DNA of 64,000 nucleotides from Streptomyces minutiscleroticus (GTDB taxonomy: Bacteria; Actinomycetota; Actinomycetes; Streptomycetales; Streptomycetaceae). Under the pieces are notes generated by a model that saw nothing but the letters and a program-made list of their open reading frames with translations, was not told the origin of the DNA and searched no databases. The stretch lies in NCBI RefSeq assembly GCF_014650875.1, contig NZ_BMVU01000022.1, positions 62,001-126,000 of the forward strand, given 5' to 3'. The translations under genes were made by a program, and so were the position numbers. Below are positions 7,752 through 16,341 of the stretch, in pieces (within the stretch, counting starts at the first letter, position 1; every line of letters starts with the position of its first letter).

Positions 7752-8744
7752 CTACAGCGCGGCCCGCTCCTTCAGCGGCTCCCACCAGCATCGGTTGTCC
7801 CGGTACCAGGCGACGGTGTCGGCCAGCGCCGTGTCGAAGTCCGTGACCGGCGCGTAGCCCAGCTCCTCGCGGATCTTCGTGCAGTCGACCGAGTAGCGCC
7901 GGTCGTGGCCCTTGCGGTCCGCGACGTGCCGCACGCTCGCCCAGCCGGCCCCGCAGGCGTCGAGCAGACGCTCCGCCAGTTCCCGATTGGTCAGCTCCGT
8001 GCCGCCGCCGATGTTGTAGACCTCCCCGGCCCGCCCCCTGGTCCTCACCAGCTCGATGCCGCGCACGTGATCGTCGATGTGCAGCCAGTCGCGGACGTGC
8101 AGTCCGTCCCCGTACAGCGGCACCGTCCCGCCGTCGAGCAGCCGTGTGATGAACAGGGGGATCAGCTTCTCGGGGAAGTGGTGGTGCCCGAAGTTGTTGG
8201 AGCAGCGCGTCACCCGTACGTCCACACCGTGTGTGCGGTGGTGGGCGAGCGCCAGCAGGTCGGCGGACGCCTTCGAGGCCGCGTAGGGGGAGCTGGGGCG
8301 CAGCGGCGCGGTCTCCGGCGACGACCCCTCCTCCAGGGAGCCGTACACCTCGTCCGTCGAGACGTGCACGAACGTGTCCAGGCCGTGCGCGAGGGCCGCG
8401 TCGAGCAGCACCTGCGTGCCCAGGACGTTGGTGCCGACGAAGGCGCCCGCCGAGGCGATCGAGCGGTCCACGTGCGACTCGGCGGCGAAGTGCACGATCT
8501 GGTCGTGCTCCGCGGCCAGCGCGCCGACGAGCGCGGCGTCGCGGACGTCGCCGCGCACGAACCGGAAGCCGGGGTGCCCGCGCACGGCGTCGAGGTTGGC
8601 GGGGTTGCCCGCGTACGTGAGGGCGTCGAGGACGGTGACGGACACCCCGCCCGGCCCGTCCGGGCCGAGCAGCGTACGGACGTAGTGGGAGCCGATGAAC
8701 CCGGCCCCGCCGGTCACCAGGATCCTCGTGGGTGATGCGGTCAT
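7752..8744 (-). CDS. rfbB: dTDP-glucose 4,6-dehydratase
   Basis: A 330-residue short-chain dehydrogenase of the RmlB family, which converts dTDP-D-glucose to dTDP-4-keto-6-deoxy-D-glucose using tightly bound NAD+. The NAD motif TGGAGFIGSHYVR lies at residues 11-23. Other markers are VLDALTYAGN, HFAAESHVDRSI, the catalytic STDEVYGS, the YxxxK pair YAASKASADL, and the RmlB signatures TRCSNNFG and FPEKLIPLFI. No rmlA, rmlC or rmlD and no glycosyltransferase is adjacent, so it looks like an isolated copy that could serve a 6-deoxysugar pathway encoded elsewhere. It is divergent from the TetR gene, and its own start lies 119 bp from that gene's start. Confidence 0.95.
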   Translation of the reverse strand: MTASPTRILVTGGAGFIGSHYVRTLLGPDGPGGVSVTVLDALTYAGNPANLDAVRGHPGFRFVRGDVRDAALVGALAAEHDQIVHFAAESHVDRSIASAGAFVGTNVLGTQVLLDAALAHGLDTFVHVSTDEVYGSLEEGSSPETAPLRPSSPYAASKASADLLALAHHRTHGVDVRVTRCSNNFGHHHFPEKLIPLFITRLLDGGTVPLYGDGLHVRDWLHIDDHVRGIELVRTRGRAGEVYNIGGGTELTNRELAERLLDACGAGWASVRHVADRKGHDRRYSVDCTKIREELGYAPVTDFDTALADTVAWYRDNRCWWEPLKERAAL

Positions 8745-8804
8745 GACGTGATCTCTACCGTGCCGCGGCCGGCGGGCACCACTCGCCGACCGCCCGCCGC
8801 CGAC

Positions 8805-8849
8805 TTGCCTAAAGGTTTTAGGAAGCTGCATAATCCTTTCAGGAAAAGG
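8805..8849 (+). promoter_or_regulatory. Promoter of the TetR gene with two operator-like inverted repeats
   Basis: TTGCCT (8805-8810) and CATAAT (8829-8834) are spaced 18 bp apart and fit a vegetative actinomycete promoter. CCTAAA-N3-TTTAGG (8808-8822) overlaps the -35 box and spacer. CCTTT-N5-AAAGG (8835-8849) covers the expected transcription start. Two short related palindromes in these places are what a self-repressing TetR protein would use, and they could also affect the divergent dehydratase gene. Confidence 0.6.
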
Positions 8850-8863
8850 AAAGGGCGGCGGTC

Positions 8864-9433
8864 ATGGCGCGCGCGGGACTCACCACGGAACGCCTGGTCA
8901 AGGCCGGGGCGGAGCTGGCCGACGAGGTCGGGTTCGACCAGGTGACGGTGTCGGCGCTGGCCAGACGGTTCGGCGTGAAGGTCGCGAGCCTGTACTCGCA
9001 CGTGAAGAGCTCCCACGACCTCAAGACGGGCATCGCCCTGCTGGCCCTGGGCGAACTCGCCGACCGGGCCGCCGAGGCGCTGGCCGGGCGCGCGGGCAAG
9101 GACGCCCTGGCCGCCTTCGCGAACGCCTACCGCGACTACGCCCGGGAGCACCCCGGCCGCTACGACGCGGCGCGGTTCAGGCTGGACCCGGAGACGGCGG
9201 CCGCCAGCGCCGGCGTCCGGCACGCGCAGATGACGCGCGCGATCCTGCGCGGCTACGACCTGACGGAGCCGGAGCAGACGCACGCGGTGCGGCTGCTGGG
9301 CAGCGTCTGCCACGGCTATGTGAGCCTGGAGGCGGCCGGCGGCTTCAGCCACAGCGCCCCGGACTCCCAGGAGAGCTGGGCGTGGGTCGTGGACAGCCTC
9401 GACGCCCTGCTGCGCGGCCGGCCCCTCTCCTGA
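8864..9433 (+). CDS. TetR family transcriptional regulator (WHG-type C-terminal domain)
   Basis: A 189-residue regulator. The N-terminal helix-turn-helix (about residues 8-50) reads LVKAGAELADEVGFDQVTVS, then ALARRFGVKVASLYSHVKSSHDL. The C-terminal domain contains the FANAYRDYAREHPGRYDA pattern and a late VCHGYVSLEAAGGF segment, characteristic of the TetR_C_33 (WHG) group. The ligand is unknown. The start is well placed, with GGAAAGGGCGG before the ATG. Palindromes overlapping its own promoter point to autoregulation. The divergent rfbB-like gene is a possible second target, but nothing more is visible. Confidence 0.92.
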   Translation: MARAGLTTERLVKAGAELADEVGFDQVTVSALARRFGVKVASLYSHVKSSHDLKTGIALLALGELADRAAEALAGRAGKDALAAFANAYRDYAREHPGRYDAARFRLDPETAAASAGVRHAQMTRAILRGYDLTEPEQTHAVRLLGSVCHGYVSLEAAGGFSHSAPDSQESWAWVVDSLDALLRGRPLS

Positions 9434-9475
9434 CCGCGGCCCGCACCCTCCGGCCGCGCAGTGCCGTGCCGTCGC

Positions 9476-9640
9476 CCGTCGGCGCGCACCGGATGCGTAG
9501 GCACGCTTCGAACGCGTCAGCACGTTGCGGGGATGTCGGCGCGCACCGGAGGCGTCAGCACATTGCGGGCGCGTCGGCGCGCACCGGATGCGTCGGCACG
9601 CGTCGAACGCGTCGGCGCGTACCGGGCGCGTCGGCGCGCC
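9476..9640. repeat. Degenerate GTCGGCGCGCACCGG repeat array
   Basis: The 245 bp between the TetR and SGNH genes contain GTCGGCGCGCACCGGA at 9479, 9537 and 9572, with shortened variants (GTCGGCACGCGTCGAACGC, GTCGGCGCGTACCGGG, GTCGGCGCGCCCGCAC) in between. GAACGCGTCAGCACGTTGCGGG and GGCGTCAGCACATTGCGGG are also related. The units are 17-58 bp apart and interleaved. I see no gene in it. Confidence 0.55.
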
Positions 9641-9677
9641 CGCACCCCTCGGACCCCTCGACCGACAGGCTGGAACC

Positions 9678-10862
9678 ATGAACGCCGAGCGCGACCTGAT
9701 CACCACACCCCTCACCGCGGACATCCTGCGCGGCGCCCTGGACCTGGAGCGCACCGAACACGGTGTGCTGCCGCACCGGCTGCCCGCCCGGGCCCGCGCG
9801 CAGTGCGCCGACGGGCAGCTGGCGATGGCGGAGGCCCAGCCCTCCGGCGTGCGGGTGGCCTTCCGTACGCGTGCCACCGTCGTCGAGCTGGACACGCTCC
9901 CCACCAAGCAGGTCTACAAGGGGGCGCCGCCCCGGCCCGACGGTGTGTACGACCTGCTCGTGGACGGCCGCCCGGCCGGCCGGGCCCACGCGGACGGCGG
10001 CGGCGTCATGACCGTCGACATGGCCACCGGGACCTCGGAGACCCGGCCCGGCCCCGTCGCCACCGTCCGGTTCGAGGGCCTGTCCGCCGAGGCCAAGGAC
10101 GTCGAGGTCTGGCTGCCCCACAACGAGATCACCCAGCTGGTCGCCCTGCGTACCGACGCGCCCGTGGAGGCGGTGCCGGACCGGGGCCGCAGGGTGTGGC
10201 TGCACCACGGCAGCTCGATCAGCCACGGCTCCAACGCCGAGAGCCCCGCCACCACTTGGCCGGCGCTGGCCGCGTCCCTCGGCGGCGTGGAACTGGTCAA
10301 CCTCGGCCTGGGCGGCAGCGCCCTGCTCGACCCGTTCACCGCCCGCGCCCTGCGCGACACCCCCGCCGACCTGATCAGCGTCAAGATCGGCATCAACCTG
10401 GTCAACGCCGACCTGATGCGGCTGCGCGCCTTCGGTCCCGCCGTCCACGGCTTCCTCGACACCGTCCGCGAGGGCCACCCCGTCACACCGTTGCTGGTCG
10501 TCTCGCCGATCCTCTGCCCCATCCACGAGGACACGCCCGGTCCCTCCGTCCCCGACTTCAGCCGACTCGGCGCCGGACGGCTCCTGTTCGAGGCGGCGGG
10601 CGACCCCGCGGAGACCGCCGCCGGAAAGCTCACGCTCACCGTGGTCCGGGAGGAGCTGTCCCGCATCGTGGAGCGGCGGGCGGCCGAGGACCCGCACCTG
10701 TACTACCTCGACGGCCGCGAGCTCTACGGCGAGGCCGACTCCGCAGGACTGCCGCTGCCCGACCGCATCCACCCGGACGCCGCCACCCACCGGCTCATGG
10801 GTGAGCGCTTCGCCGAGCGGGTCTTCGGCGACGGCGGCCCCTTCGCGGCCCGGGCGGCCTGA
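9678..10862 (+). CDS. SGNH/GDSL-type hydrolase
   Basis: A 394-residue two-part protein. Residues about 1-165 form a beta-rich N-terminal domain seen in some SGNH esterases (LPARARAQCADGQLAMAEAQPSGVRVAFRT, WLPHNEITQLVALR). The SGNH catalytic domain starts at VWLHHGSSISHGSNA, whose serine is the nucleophile. Block II is NLGLGGSALLD, block III ISVKIGINLVNA, and the C-terminal D/H pair is in LPDRIHPDAATHRLMG. No signal peptide is present, so it is likely cytoplasmic. It could act on small acyl or acetyl esters; the substrate is unknown. The ATG at 9678 is the first start outside the upstream repeat array. Confidence 0.88.
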   Translation: MNAERDLITTPLTADILRGALDLERTEHGVLPHRLPARARAQCADGQLAMAEAQPSGVRVAFRTRATVVELDTLPTKQVYKGAPPRPDGVYDLLVDGRPAGRAHADGGGVMTVDMATGTSETRPGPVATVRFEGLSAEAKDVEVWLPHNEITQLVALRTDAPVEAVPDRGRRVWLHHGSSISHGSNAESPATTWPALAASLGGVELVNLGLGGSALLDPFTARALRDTPADLISVKIGINLVNADLMRLRAFGPAVHGFLDTVREGHPVTPLLVVSPILCPIHEDTPGPSVPDFSRLGAGRLLFEAAGDPAETAAGKLTLTVVREELSRIVERRAAEDPHLYYLDGRELYGEADSAGLPLPDRIHPDAATHRLMGERFAERVFGDGGPFAARAA

Positions 10863-11188
10863 AGGCCCGGGTGCTGGAGGGACCGAGCACCTACGGGTCC
10901 CGGTGGACCGAAGGCCTGCGGGGGCCGGTGGACCCGGGGCCTGCGGGCTCCGTTGAGCCGAGGGCTTGCGGGTCCCGGTCCCCGGGGATCGGTGCGCCGC
11001 GGTCGCCGAAGGCCCGTGCGCCCCGGTTCCCCGCAGGTCCGTGCCCGCTGCACGCCCGTGCCCGGGCGGTTTCACCCCCGGTGGGTGAGGCCGGCCGCCG
11101 CGGCGCGGCCGAACGCTGGGCGTGTGCAGGCCGGTGACGGGCGCCCGACCGGGCCGCCCGGGCGCACCGGCCCGACGGAGGCGATCTC
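10863..11188. repeat. Gene-free gap with degenerate ~30 bp direct repeats
   Basis: This 326 bp gap between the SGNH hydrolase and GH15 genes has no convincing reading frame. From about 10895 to 10990 a motif of the form GGTCCCGGTGGACCGAAGG / GGGCCGGTGGACCCGGGG / GGCTCCGTTGAGCCGAGGG is separated by CCTGCGGG or CTTGCGGG at about 30 bp periodicity. A second run (GCGCCGCGGTCGCCGAAGG / GCGCCCCGGTTCCCCGCAGG) continues the pattern. I see no clear promoter; a GGAG ribosome-binding site precedes the GTG at 11189. Confidence 0.5.
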
Positions 11189-13135
11189 GTGAACCGGTAC
11201 CCGCCCATCGCGGAGCACGGCATGGTCGGCGATCTCCAGACCGCCGCCCTGGTGTCCTCCGAAGGATCCGTCGACTGGTGGTGCACGCCCCGCTTCGACT
11301 CGCCCAGCGTCTTCGCCTCGCTCCTGGACAGCGAGCGCGGCGGCCACTGCCGCCTCGCGGCGGAGCCCCCGGACGACAGCGGCGGCGACGGCGAGGGGAT
11401 GACCGTACGGCAGCTGTACCTCTCCGACACGGCCGTCCTCGTCACCCGGTTCATGGCGCCCGGCGGCGTGGGCGAGGTCGCCGACTTCATGAAGCCCGTG
11501 GACTCCCCGGCGCCGACGGACCGGCACCGCCTGGTCAGGATCGCCCGGGTGGTCCGCGGGCGTCTGACGTTCACCCTCGCCTGCCGTCCGCGCTTCGACT
11601 ACGGCCGTGCCGCGCACACGCTCACGCGGGCGGGCGACCACGCGGCGGTCTTCCGCGGTCCGGGCACGGACCTGCACCTCCAGTCCACCACCGGCGTCCC
11701 GCTGCGGGCCGACGGCGACGACGTCACGGCCCGCTTCACCCTCTCGGCGGGGCAGGCGGCCGCGGTCGTGCTGACCGGCACGGCGAGCGGCGGCCCGGCC
11801 CCGGCCCCGCCGTCCCTGGGCGGCGTCGCCGAGGAACTGGAGGCGTGCCGCGCCTTCTGGCTGTCGTGGCTGCGCCCCTGCACCTACCGCGGACGCTGGC
11901 AGGACATGGTGAACCGCTCGGCGATCACACTGAAGCTGCTCACGTACGCCCCCACGGGAGCGCCCGTCGCCGCGGCGACCATGGGACTGCCCGAGCAGAT
12001 CGGCGGCGAGCGCAACTGGGACTACCGCTACACCTGGATCCGCGACGCCTCGCTGTCCGTCGCCGCCCTGATCGACCTCGGTTTCGAGGCGGAGGCGCAC
12101 GCCTACCGCCGCTGGCTGCGCGACCGCGTCGAGGCCGGGGGCACCACCTCGGGCGACCCGCTGCAGATCATGTACCGGGTGGACGGCGACCCCCACCTGG
12201 GCGAGGAGGTCCTCGACCATCTCGAGGGCTACCGGGGGTCGCGGCCGGTGCGGGCGGGCAACGCGGCGGCCGGCCAGCTCCAGCTCGACATCTACGGAGA
12301 GGCCTGCGACGCCCTGGTGGTGGGCGGCGACATCGGCGCGATCCGCGGCTGGCAGGCGCTGAGCGGCGTCGTGGACTGGCTCGCCGACCACTGGGACCGG
12401 CCCGACGAGGGCATCTGGGAGACCCGCGGGGGCCGCCAGGACTTCACCTACAGCCGGCTGATGACCTGGGTGGCCTTCGACCGCGCCGTCCGCGCGGCCA
12501 CCCGCTTCTCCCGCCCCGCCGACGTCCCGCGCTGGACCGCGGCCCGGGACAGGGTCTTCCGGCAGATCGTCGAGCGCGGCTGGCACGAGAAGCGCCGGGC
12601 CTTCGTGCAGCACTACGACACCGACGTCCTGGACGCCTCGCTCCTGCTGATGCCCCGGGTCGGCTTCCTCTCGCCGCGCGACCCGAACTGGCTCACCACC
12701 CTCGACGCGATGGACGAGGAACTGGTCAGCGACAGCCTGGTGTACCGGTACAACCCCGAGGCGTCCCCCGACGGCCTGCGCGGCTCCGAGGGCACCTTCA
12801 ACCTGTGCAGCTTCCTGCACGTCGAGGCGCTCGCCCGCACCGGGCGCCTCGGACAGGCCCGGCACGCCTTCGACAAGATGCTCACCTACGCCAACCACGT
12901 CGGCCTGTTCGCCGAGGAGATCGGCCCCTCGGGCGAACAGCTCGGCAACTTCCCCCAGGCGTTCACGCACCTCGCCCTGGTCACCGCGGCCATGGCGCTG
13001 GACGAGGAACTGGCCGGGGCGGAGAGGAGGCCGGGCGCCGGCCGCGACCTGCGCCCGCCCGCCCACGGCTTCACGGCGCCCCCGGAAGCCGCGGGCGAGG
13101 CCGGCGCGGGGGGCCGGGGGGACCGGAGCGGCTGA
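11189..13135 (+). CDS. Glycoside hydrolase family 15 protein (glucoamylase/trehalase-like)
   Basis: A 648-residue cytoplasmic protein without signal peptide. The N-terminus RYPPIAEHGMVGDLQTAALVSSEGSVDWWCTPRFDSPSVFA is the standard beta-sandwich domain of actinobacterial GH15 proteins. The (alpha/alpha)6 barrel begins near 260 with LPEQIGGERNWDYRYTWIRDASLSV. The conserved catalytic regions include GEACDALVVGG and, later, SEGTFNLCSFLHVEALARTGR and LFAEEIGPSGEQLGNFPQAFTHLAL. Mycobacterial and Streptomyces homologues include trehalases as well as glucan-1,4-alpha-glucosidases, so trehalose or maltooligosaccharide hydrolysis are both possible. It is monocistronic, with a strong hairpin right after its stop. 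Confidence 0.92.
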   Translation: MNRYPPIAEHGMVGDLQTAALVSSEGSVDWWCTPRFDSPSVFASLLDSERGGHCRLAAEPPDDSGGDGEGMTVRQLYLSDTAVLVTRFMAPGGVGEVADFMKPVDSPAPTDRHRLVRIARVVRGRLTFTLACRPRFDYGRAAHTLTRAGDHAAVFRGPGTDLHLQSTTGVPLRADGDDVTARFTLSAGQAAAVVLTGTASGGPAPAPPSLGGVAEELEACRAFWLSWLRPCTYRGRWQDMVNRSAITLKLLTYAPTGAPVAAATMGLPEQIGGERNWDYRYTWIRDASLSVAALIDLGFEAEAHAYRRWLRDRVEAGGTTSGDPLQIMYRVDGDPHLGEEVLDHLEGYRGSRPVRAGNAAAGQLQLDIYGEACDALVVGGDIGAIRGWQALSGVVDWLADHWDRPDEGIWETRGGRQDFTYSRLMTWVAFDRAVRAATRFSRPADVPRWTAARDRVFRQIVERGWHEKRRAFVQHYDTDVLDASLLLMPRVGFLSPRDPNWLTTLDAMDEELVSDSLVYRYNPEASPDGLRGSEGTFNLCSFLHVEALARTGRLGQARHAFDKMLTYANHVGLFAEEIGPSGEQLGNFPQAFTHLALVTAAMALDEELAGAERRPGAGRDLRPPAHGFTAPPEAAGEAGAGGRGDRSG

Positions 13136-13150
13136 GGCGGGCCGGTCCCC

Positions 13151-13177
13151 GCCGCCGCCCCCGCCGGGGGCGGCGGC
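13151..13177 (+). terminator. Terminator hairpin after the GH15 gene
   Basis: A perfect 12-bp stem (GCCGCCGCCCCC pairs with GGGGGCGGCGGC) with a 3-base loop begins 16 bp after the stop codon. There is no T-run, as is usual in Streptomyces. Confidence 0.7.
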
Positions 13178-13307
13178 CGACCCTGGTATCGGCACGTCAC
13201 CGCAGGCCACCCGGTATCGGGGCGGCACACCCCGGCGCCGCGCGTACGGTTGAATGGGGGGACGGAACGAACGAACAGGCGCGGCTACGGAGGCAGGCAC
13301 CACCCGC

Positions 13308-13905
<598 letters not shown>

Positions 13906-13913
<8 letters not shown>

Positions 13914-14679
13914 GACCACCGTCGCCGGGACGGCCTTCGTACCGCCCACGCGCTTCGCCGTGCCCGGGCGGATCGCGGTGGACGACCGGGCGGCGGCGGT
14001 GTGGCAGACGGCCACACTGACCGAGATCCGCCGGGAGACCCCGCGCGCCGCCACCTTCCGCTTCGCCGTGCCCGCCTGGGCGGGGCACCTGCCCGGCCAG
14101 CACCTGCTGCTGCGGCTGACCGCCGCGGACGGCTACACGGCCCAGCGCCACTACTCGATCGCGTCCGCGCCCGACGACTCCGGCCACATCGAGCTGACCC
14201 TCGACCACGTCGAGGGCGGCGAGGTCTCCGGCTGGTTCCACTCCGAGGCCCGGGTCGGCGACCGGGTCGAGCTGCGCGGCCCGCTGAGCGGTTTCTTCGC
14301 CTGGCCCGGCGACCGGCCCGCCCTGCTGCTCGGCGCCGGTTCCGGCGTCGTGCCGCTGATGTCGATGGTGCGCCACCACCGGGCGCGCGGCCTGACCGTG
14401 CCGCTGCGGCTGCTGGTGTCCGCCCGCAGCCCTGAAGAGCTGATCTACGCGCGGGAGTACGGTGCGGAGACCACGCCCGTCTTCACCCGGAGCGCTCCGC
14501 ACGGTGTGTCCGTGGGGCGGATGACGGCCGCGCACCTGGCGCCGCTGGTGGCCGAGCGGCCGAAGGGCGGCTGGGAGGCGTTCGTCTGCGGTTCCAACGC
14601 CTTCGCCGAGCACGCGTCGAGGCTGCTCGTGGCGGCGGGGCAGCCGGTGGACCGCATCCGCATCGAACGCTTCGGCTGA
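13906..14679 (+). CDS. FAD/NAD(P)H ferredoxin-reductase-type oxidoreductase
   Basis: A 257-residue FNR-superfamily protein. FAD binding is marked by QRHYSIASAP (RxYS). NAD(P) binding is marked by LLLGAGSGVVPLMSMVRH, LLVSARSPEELIYARE and the C-terminal AFVCGSNAFAEHASRLL. The final residues IRIERFG are the conserved terminal strand. No [2Fe-2S] domain follows, so electrons must pass directly or through a separate carrier to the molybdoprotein encoded just upstream. The genes overlap by 8 bp (GTG inside the previous reading frame), consistent with one operon and a stoichiometric Mo enzyme/reductase pair. A 20-bp perfect hairpin ends the transcript. Confidence 0.92.
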
Positions 14680-14704
14680 CGGCCGCACGGGCCGGGGACG
14701 CGGA

Positions 14705-14745
14705 CCGGAGGGGCCGGCGTACGTCACGTACGCCGGCCCCTCCGG
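14705..14745. terminator. Bidirectional terminator between convergent genes
   Basis: A perfect 20-bp inverted repeat with a single-base centre lies between the reductase stop and the stop of the convergent wHTH regulator. Its inner part reads GGCGTACGTCACGTACGCC. The position serves both strands. Confidence 0.85.
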
Positions 14746-14772
14746 CCGTCCTGCGTGTTCCGCGCCGCGCGC

Positions 14773-15117
14773 CTACGCGTGTGCGCCCTCCGGCTCGGCC
14801 ACCTGCTTGCCGCGGTCGGCCTCGTCCTGGACCAGGAGCGAGAGCAGGGAGGCCACGGAGAGGCCCGCTTCGGCGGGGTGCCGCAGGACCTTCCCCGGGA
14901 CGATGCTGTAGACGTTCGTACGCCCCTCCCGGGTGCGGGAGAGGTAGCCGTCCTGCTCCAGGTCGGAGATGATCCGCTGGACGGCGCGCTCGGTGAGGCG
15001 GCAGTGGGCGGCGATGTCGCGGATGCGCACGTTCGGGTCGTCGGCGACGGCGGCCAGTACGCGGGCGTGGTTGGTGACGAACGTCCAACCGCTGTGGGGT
15101 TCGGGCACTCCTTCCAT
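14773..15117 (-). CDS. ArsR/MarR-like winged-helix transcriptional regulator
   Basis: A 114-residue protein. The winged helix-turn-helix covers about 12-80: WTFVTNHARVLAAVADDPNVRIRDIAAHCRLTERAVQRIISDLEQDGYL and SRTREGRTNVYSI (the wing). The C-terminal region holds PAEAGLSVASLLSLL and an acidic tail. The start ATG at 15117 (MEGVPEPHSGW) is preferred because the next upstream residues are atypical for the family. No metal-binding cysteine pair typical of ArsR sensors is present. It is divergent from the STAS gene across a 100 bp AT-rich region with an inverted repeat, so it probably controls itself and the STAS gene. Confidence 0.85.
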   Translation of the reverse strand: MEGVPEPHSGWTFVTNHARVLAAVADDPNVRIRDIAAHCRLTERAVQRIISDLEQDGYLSRTREGRTNVYSIVPGKVLRHPAEAGLSVASLLSLLVQDEADRGKQVAEPEGAHA

Positions 15118-15152
15118 GAGTGTGATCCTAGCGACCCCGCCTCGGCAGGTCG

Positions 15153-15169
15153 AAATACATGACATATTT
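15153..15169. promoter_or_regulatory. Operator-like inverted repeat in AT-rich divergent promoter region
   Basis: AAATA-N7-TATTT is centred in the sequence CGAAATACATGACATATTT, which also has outer CGAAA/TTTCG arms. The local AT content is far above the surroundings. It sits between the wHTH regulator and the STAS gene and could be the regulator's own binding site. Confidence 0.5.
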
Positions 15170-15225
15170 TTCGTGTAACTTCTGACGTGTCACCGAGGGG
15201 GCCGAGCCGCGAGGAGGGCGTGCGA

Positions 15226-15627
15226 GTGTCTTGGGGAGAGGCCGCCGTGCCGGAGCAGGTGTGCGCGGCGCGGCCCGCCGGACCGGTCGACCTGGCCGCG
15301 GACCTGCCCTACCCGCTGACCGCCGACTGCCGGCCCGACGGGGACAGAACGGCCGTCGTGCTGCGCGGCGAGATCGACCGGCAGGCCCAGGAGGCGGTGG
15401 GCCGCTCGCTCCACGACGCCCTCCGCCGCTCCCGGCGGGGAGTGGACCTGGATCTCGGCGGCATCTCCTTCATCGACTGCTCCGGCCTGAACGTCCTGCT
15501 CGACCTGCGCCGGCGGGCGCTGCGGGACGGCAAGACGGTGGTGGTCCGGACCGCCGGGCCGGCCGTCGTACGGCTCCTGTCCCTGGCGGGGGCGCTCACA
15601 CTCTTCGGCCAGGACGCCGGTACGTGA
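15226..15627 (+). CDS. STAS-domain anti-sigma factor antagonist (orphan)
   Basis: A 133-residue protein with a 30-residue N-terminal extension and a STAS domain (ADCRPDGDRTAVVLRGEIDRQA, VDLDLGGISFIDCSGLNVLLDL). The serine in DCSGLN is the predicted phosphorylation site. The GTG at 15226 is preferred because GAGGAGGG lies 7 bases upstream; GTG codons at 15220 and 15187 are in-frame alternatives. No kinase or phosphatase gene is adjacent, unlike the STAS gene at 2126. Its last codons lie inside a 25-bp hairpin, so the terminator is partly encoded by the gene itself. The divergent wHTH gene is the likeliest regulator. Confidence 0.88.
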   Translation: MSWGEAAVPEQVCAARPAGPVDLAADLPYPLTADCRPDGDRTAVVLRGEIDRQAQEAVGRSLHDALRRSRRGVDLDLGGISFIDCSGLNVLLDLRRRALRDGKTVVVRTAGPAVVRLLSLAGALTLFGQDAGT

Positions 15628-15658
15628 CCGGTGCCGGTCACGTACCGGCGTCCTGGCC
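15607..15658. terminator. 25-bp perfect hairpin overlapping the STAS stop codon
   Basis: Arms 15607-15631 and 15634-15658 are perfectly complementary with a 2-base TG centre. The TGA stop (15625-15627) is inside the left arm. The hairpin is followed on the other strand by the end of the SPW gene, so it can end both transcripts. Confidence 0.88.
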
Positions 15659-15713
15659 CGGCCCCGTGGGCGCACACCGGCCGCCGTCCGGGGCGCGCCC
15701 GGACGGTGTCCGT

Positions 15714-16166
15714 CTAGCGCGCCGAGGCCCCGTCGCCGTCCTGGTGGCGCCTGATGCGCCACAGCATCAGGAGCGAGACGGCCGAGAGCAGGACGTAGAG
15801 GCTGCCGACGGTGACGTCGACGATCGGCGCGCCGTCGAAGACGACGGTGTCCTGCAGGGCGATGGCCCAGGGCGAGACGGCCAGCCACACCCCGGACAGG
15901 AGCACCAGCACATCGTGCCAGACGGCGGGTTCGCGCCCGAAGCGGTCGATGACGACCAGCAGGACACCGATGCCGAGGAAGACCTCGTTGCGGTGGATGT
16001 CCTTGGCCTGGTCGGGGGAGCCGCCCGTGAGCCAGGGCGACACCAGCAGCACGACGGTGGCCAGCACCAGGAGCAGCCCGATGATCTCCTTGCGCGCCGC
16101 CCGGCGCAGCACCGCCGGGTCGGGGCGGGCCCTGGTGACCGCGGATGAGTGGGCCATGTGTGTCAT
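15714..16166 (-). CDS. SPW-repeat integral membrane protein
   Basis: A 150-residue four-helix membrane protein with two SPW repeats. LLLVLATVVLLVSPWLTG lies near residue 45 and VLVLLSGVWLAVSPWAIA near 105, each Ser-Pro-Trp at the end of a transmembrane helix. The second half repeats the first, suggesting internal duplication. An RxxARKE basic stretch precedes helix 1 and a basic tail (RRHQDGDGASAR) closes the protein. The family (PF03779) is found in actinomycetes and other bacteria and has no known activity. It is followed by the bidirectional hairpin and preceded by a separate small gene on the same strand. Confidence 0.9.
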   Translation of the reverse strand: MTHMAHSSAVTRARPDPAVLRRAARKEIIGLLLVLATVVLLVSPWLTGGSPDQAKDIHRNEVFLGIGVLLVVIDRFGREPAVWHDVLVLLSGVWLAVSPWAIALQDTVVFDGAPIVDVTVGSLYVLLSAVSLLMLWRIRRHQDGDGASAR

Positions 16167-16286
16167 GACGGTCGTCTCCTGTCGTACACCGGGGCCGGAG
16201 GGAGGGGCGGGCGTCCCGACGTGGCGCTGCCGGGAGCCCGGGCGGACGGTGCGGCGCGGTCCGCGCGACCGCGCCGCCGGCGGCCG

Positions 16287-16325
16287 GTGGGACGCCGCCC
16301 GGCCCCGTACGGGGCGGCGTCCCAC
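16287..16325 (-). terminator. Terminator after the 59-residue hydrophilic protein gene
   Basis: A perfect 14-bp stem (GTGGGACGCCGCCC with GGGCGGCGTCCCAC) and an 11-base loop lie 16 bp downstream of the minus-strand stop at 16342. Confidence 0.75.
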
Positions 16326-16341
16326 GGGCCCGCCGGGGCCG

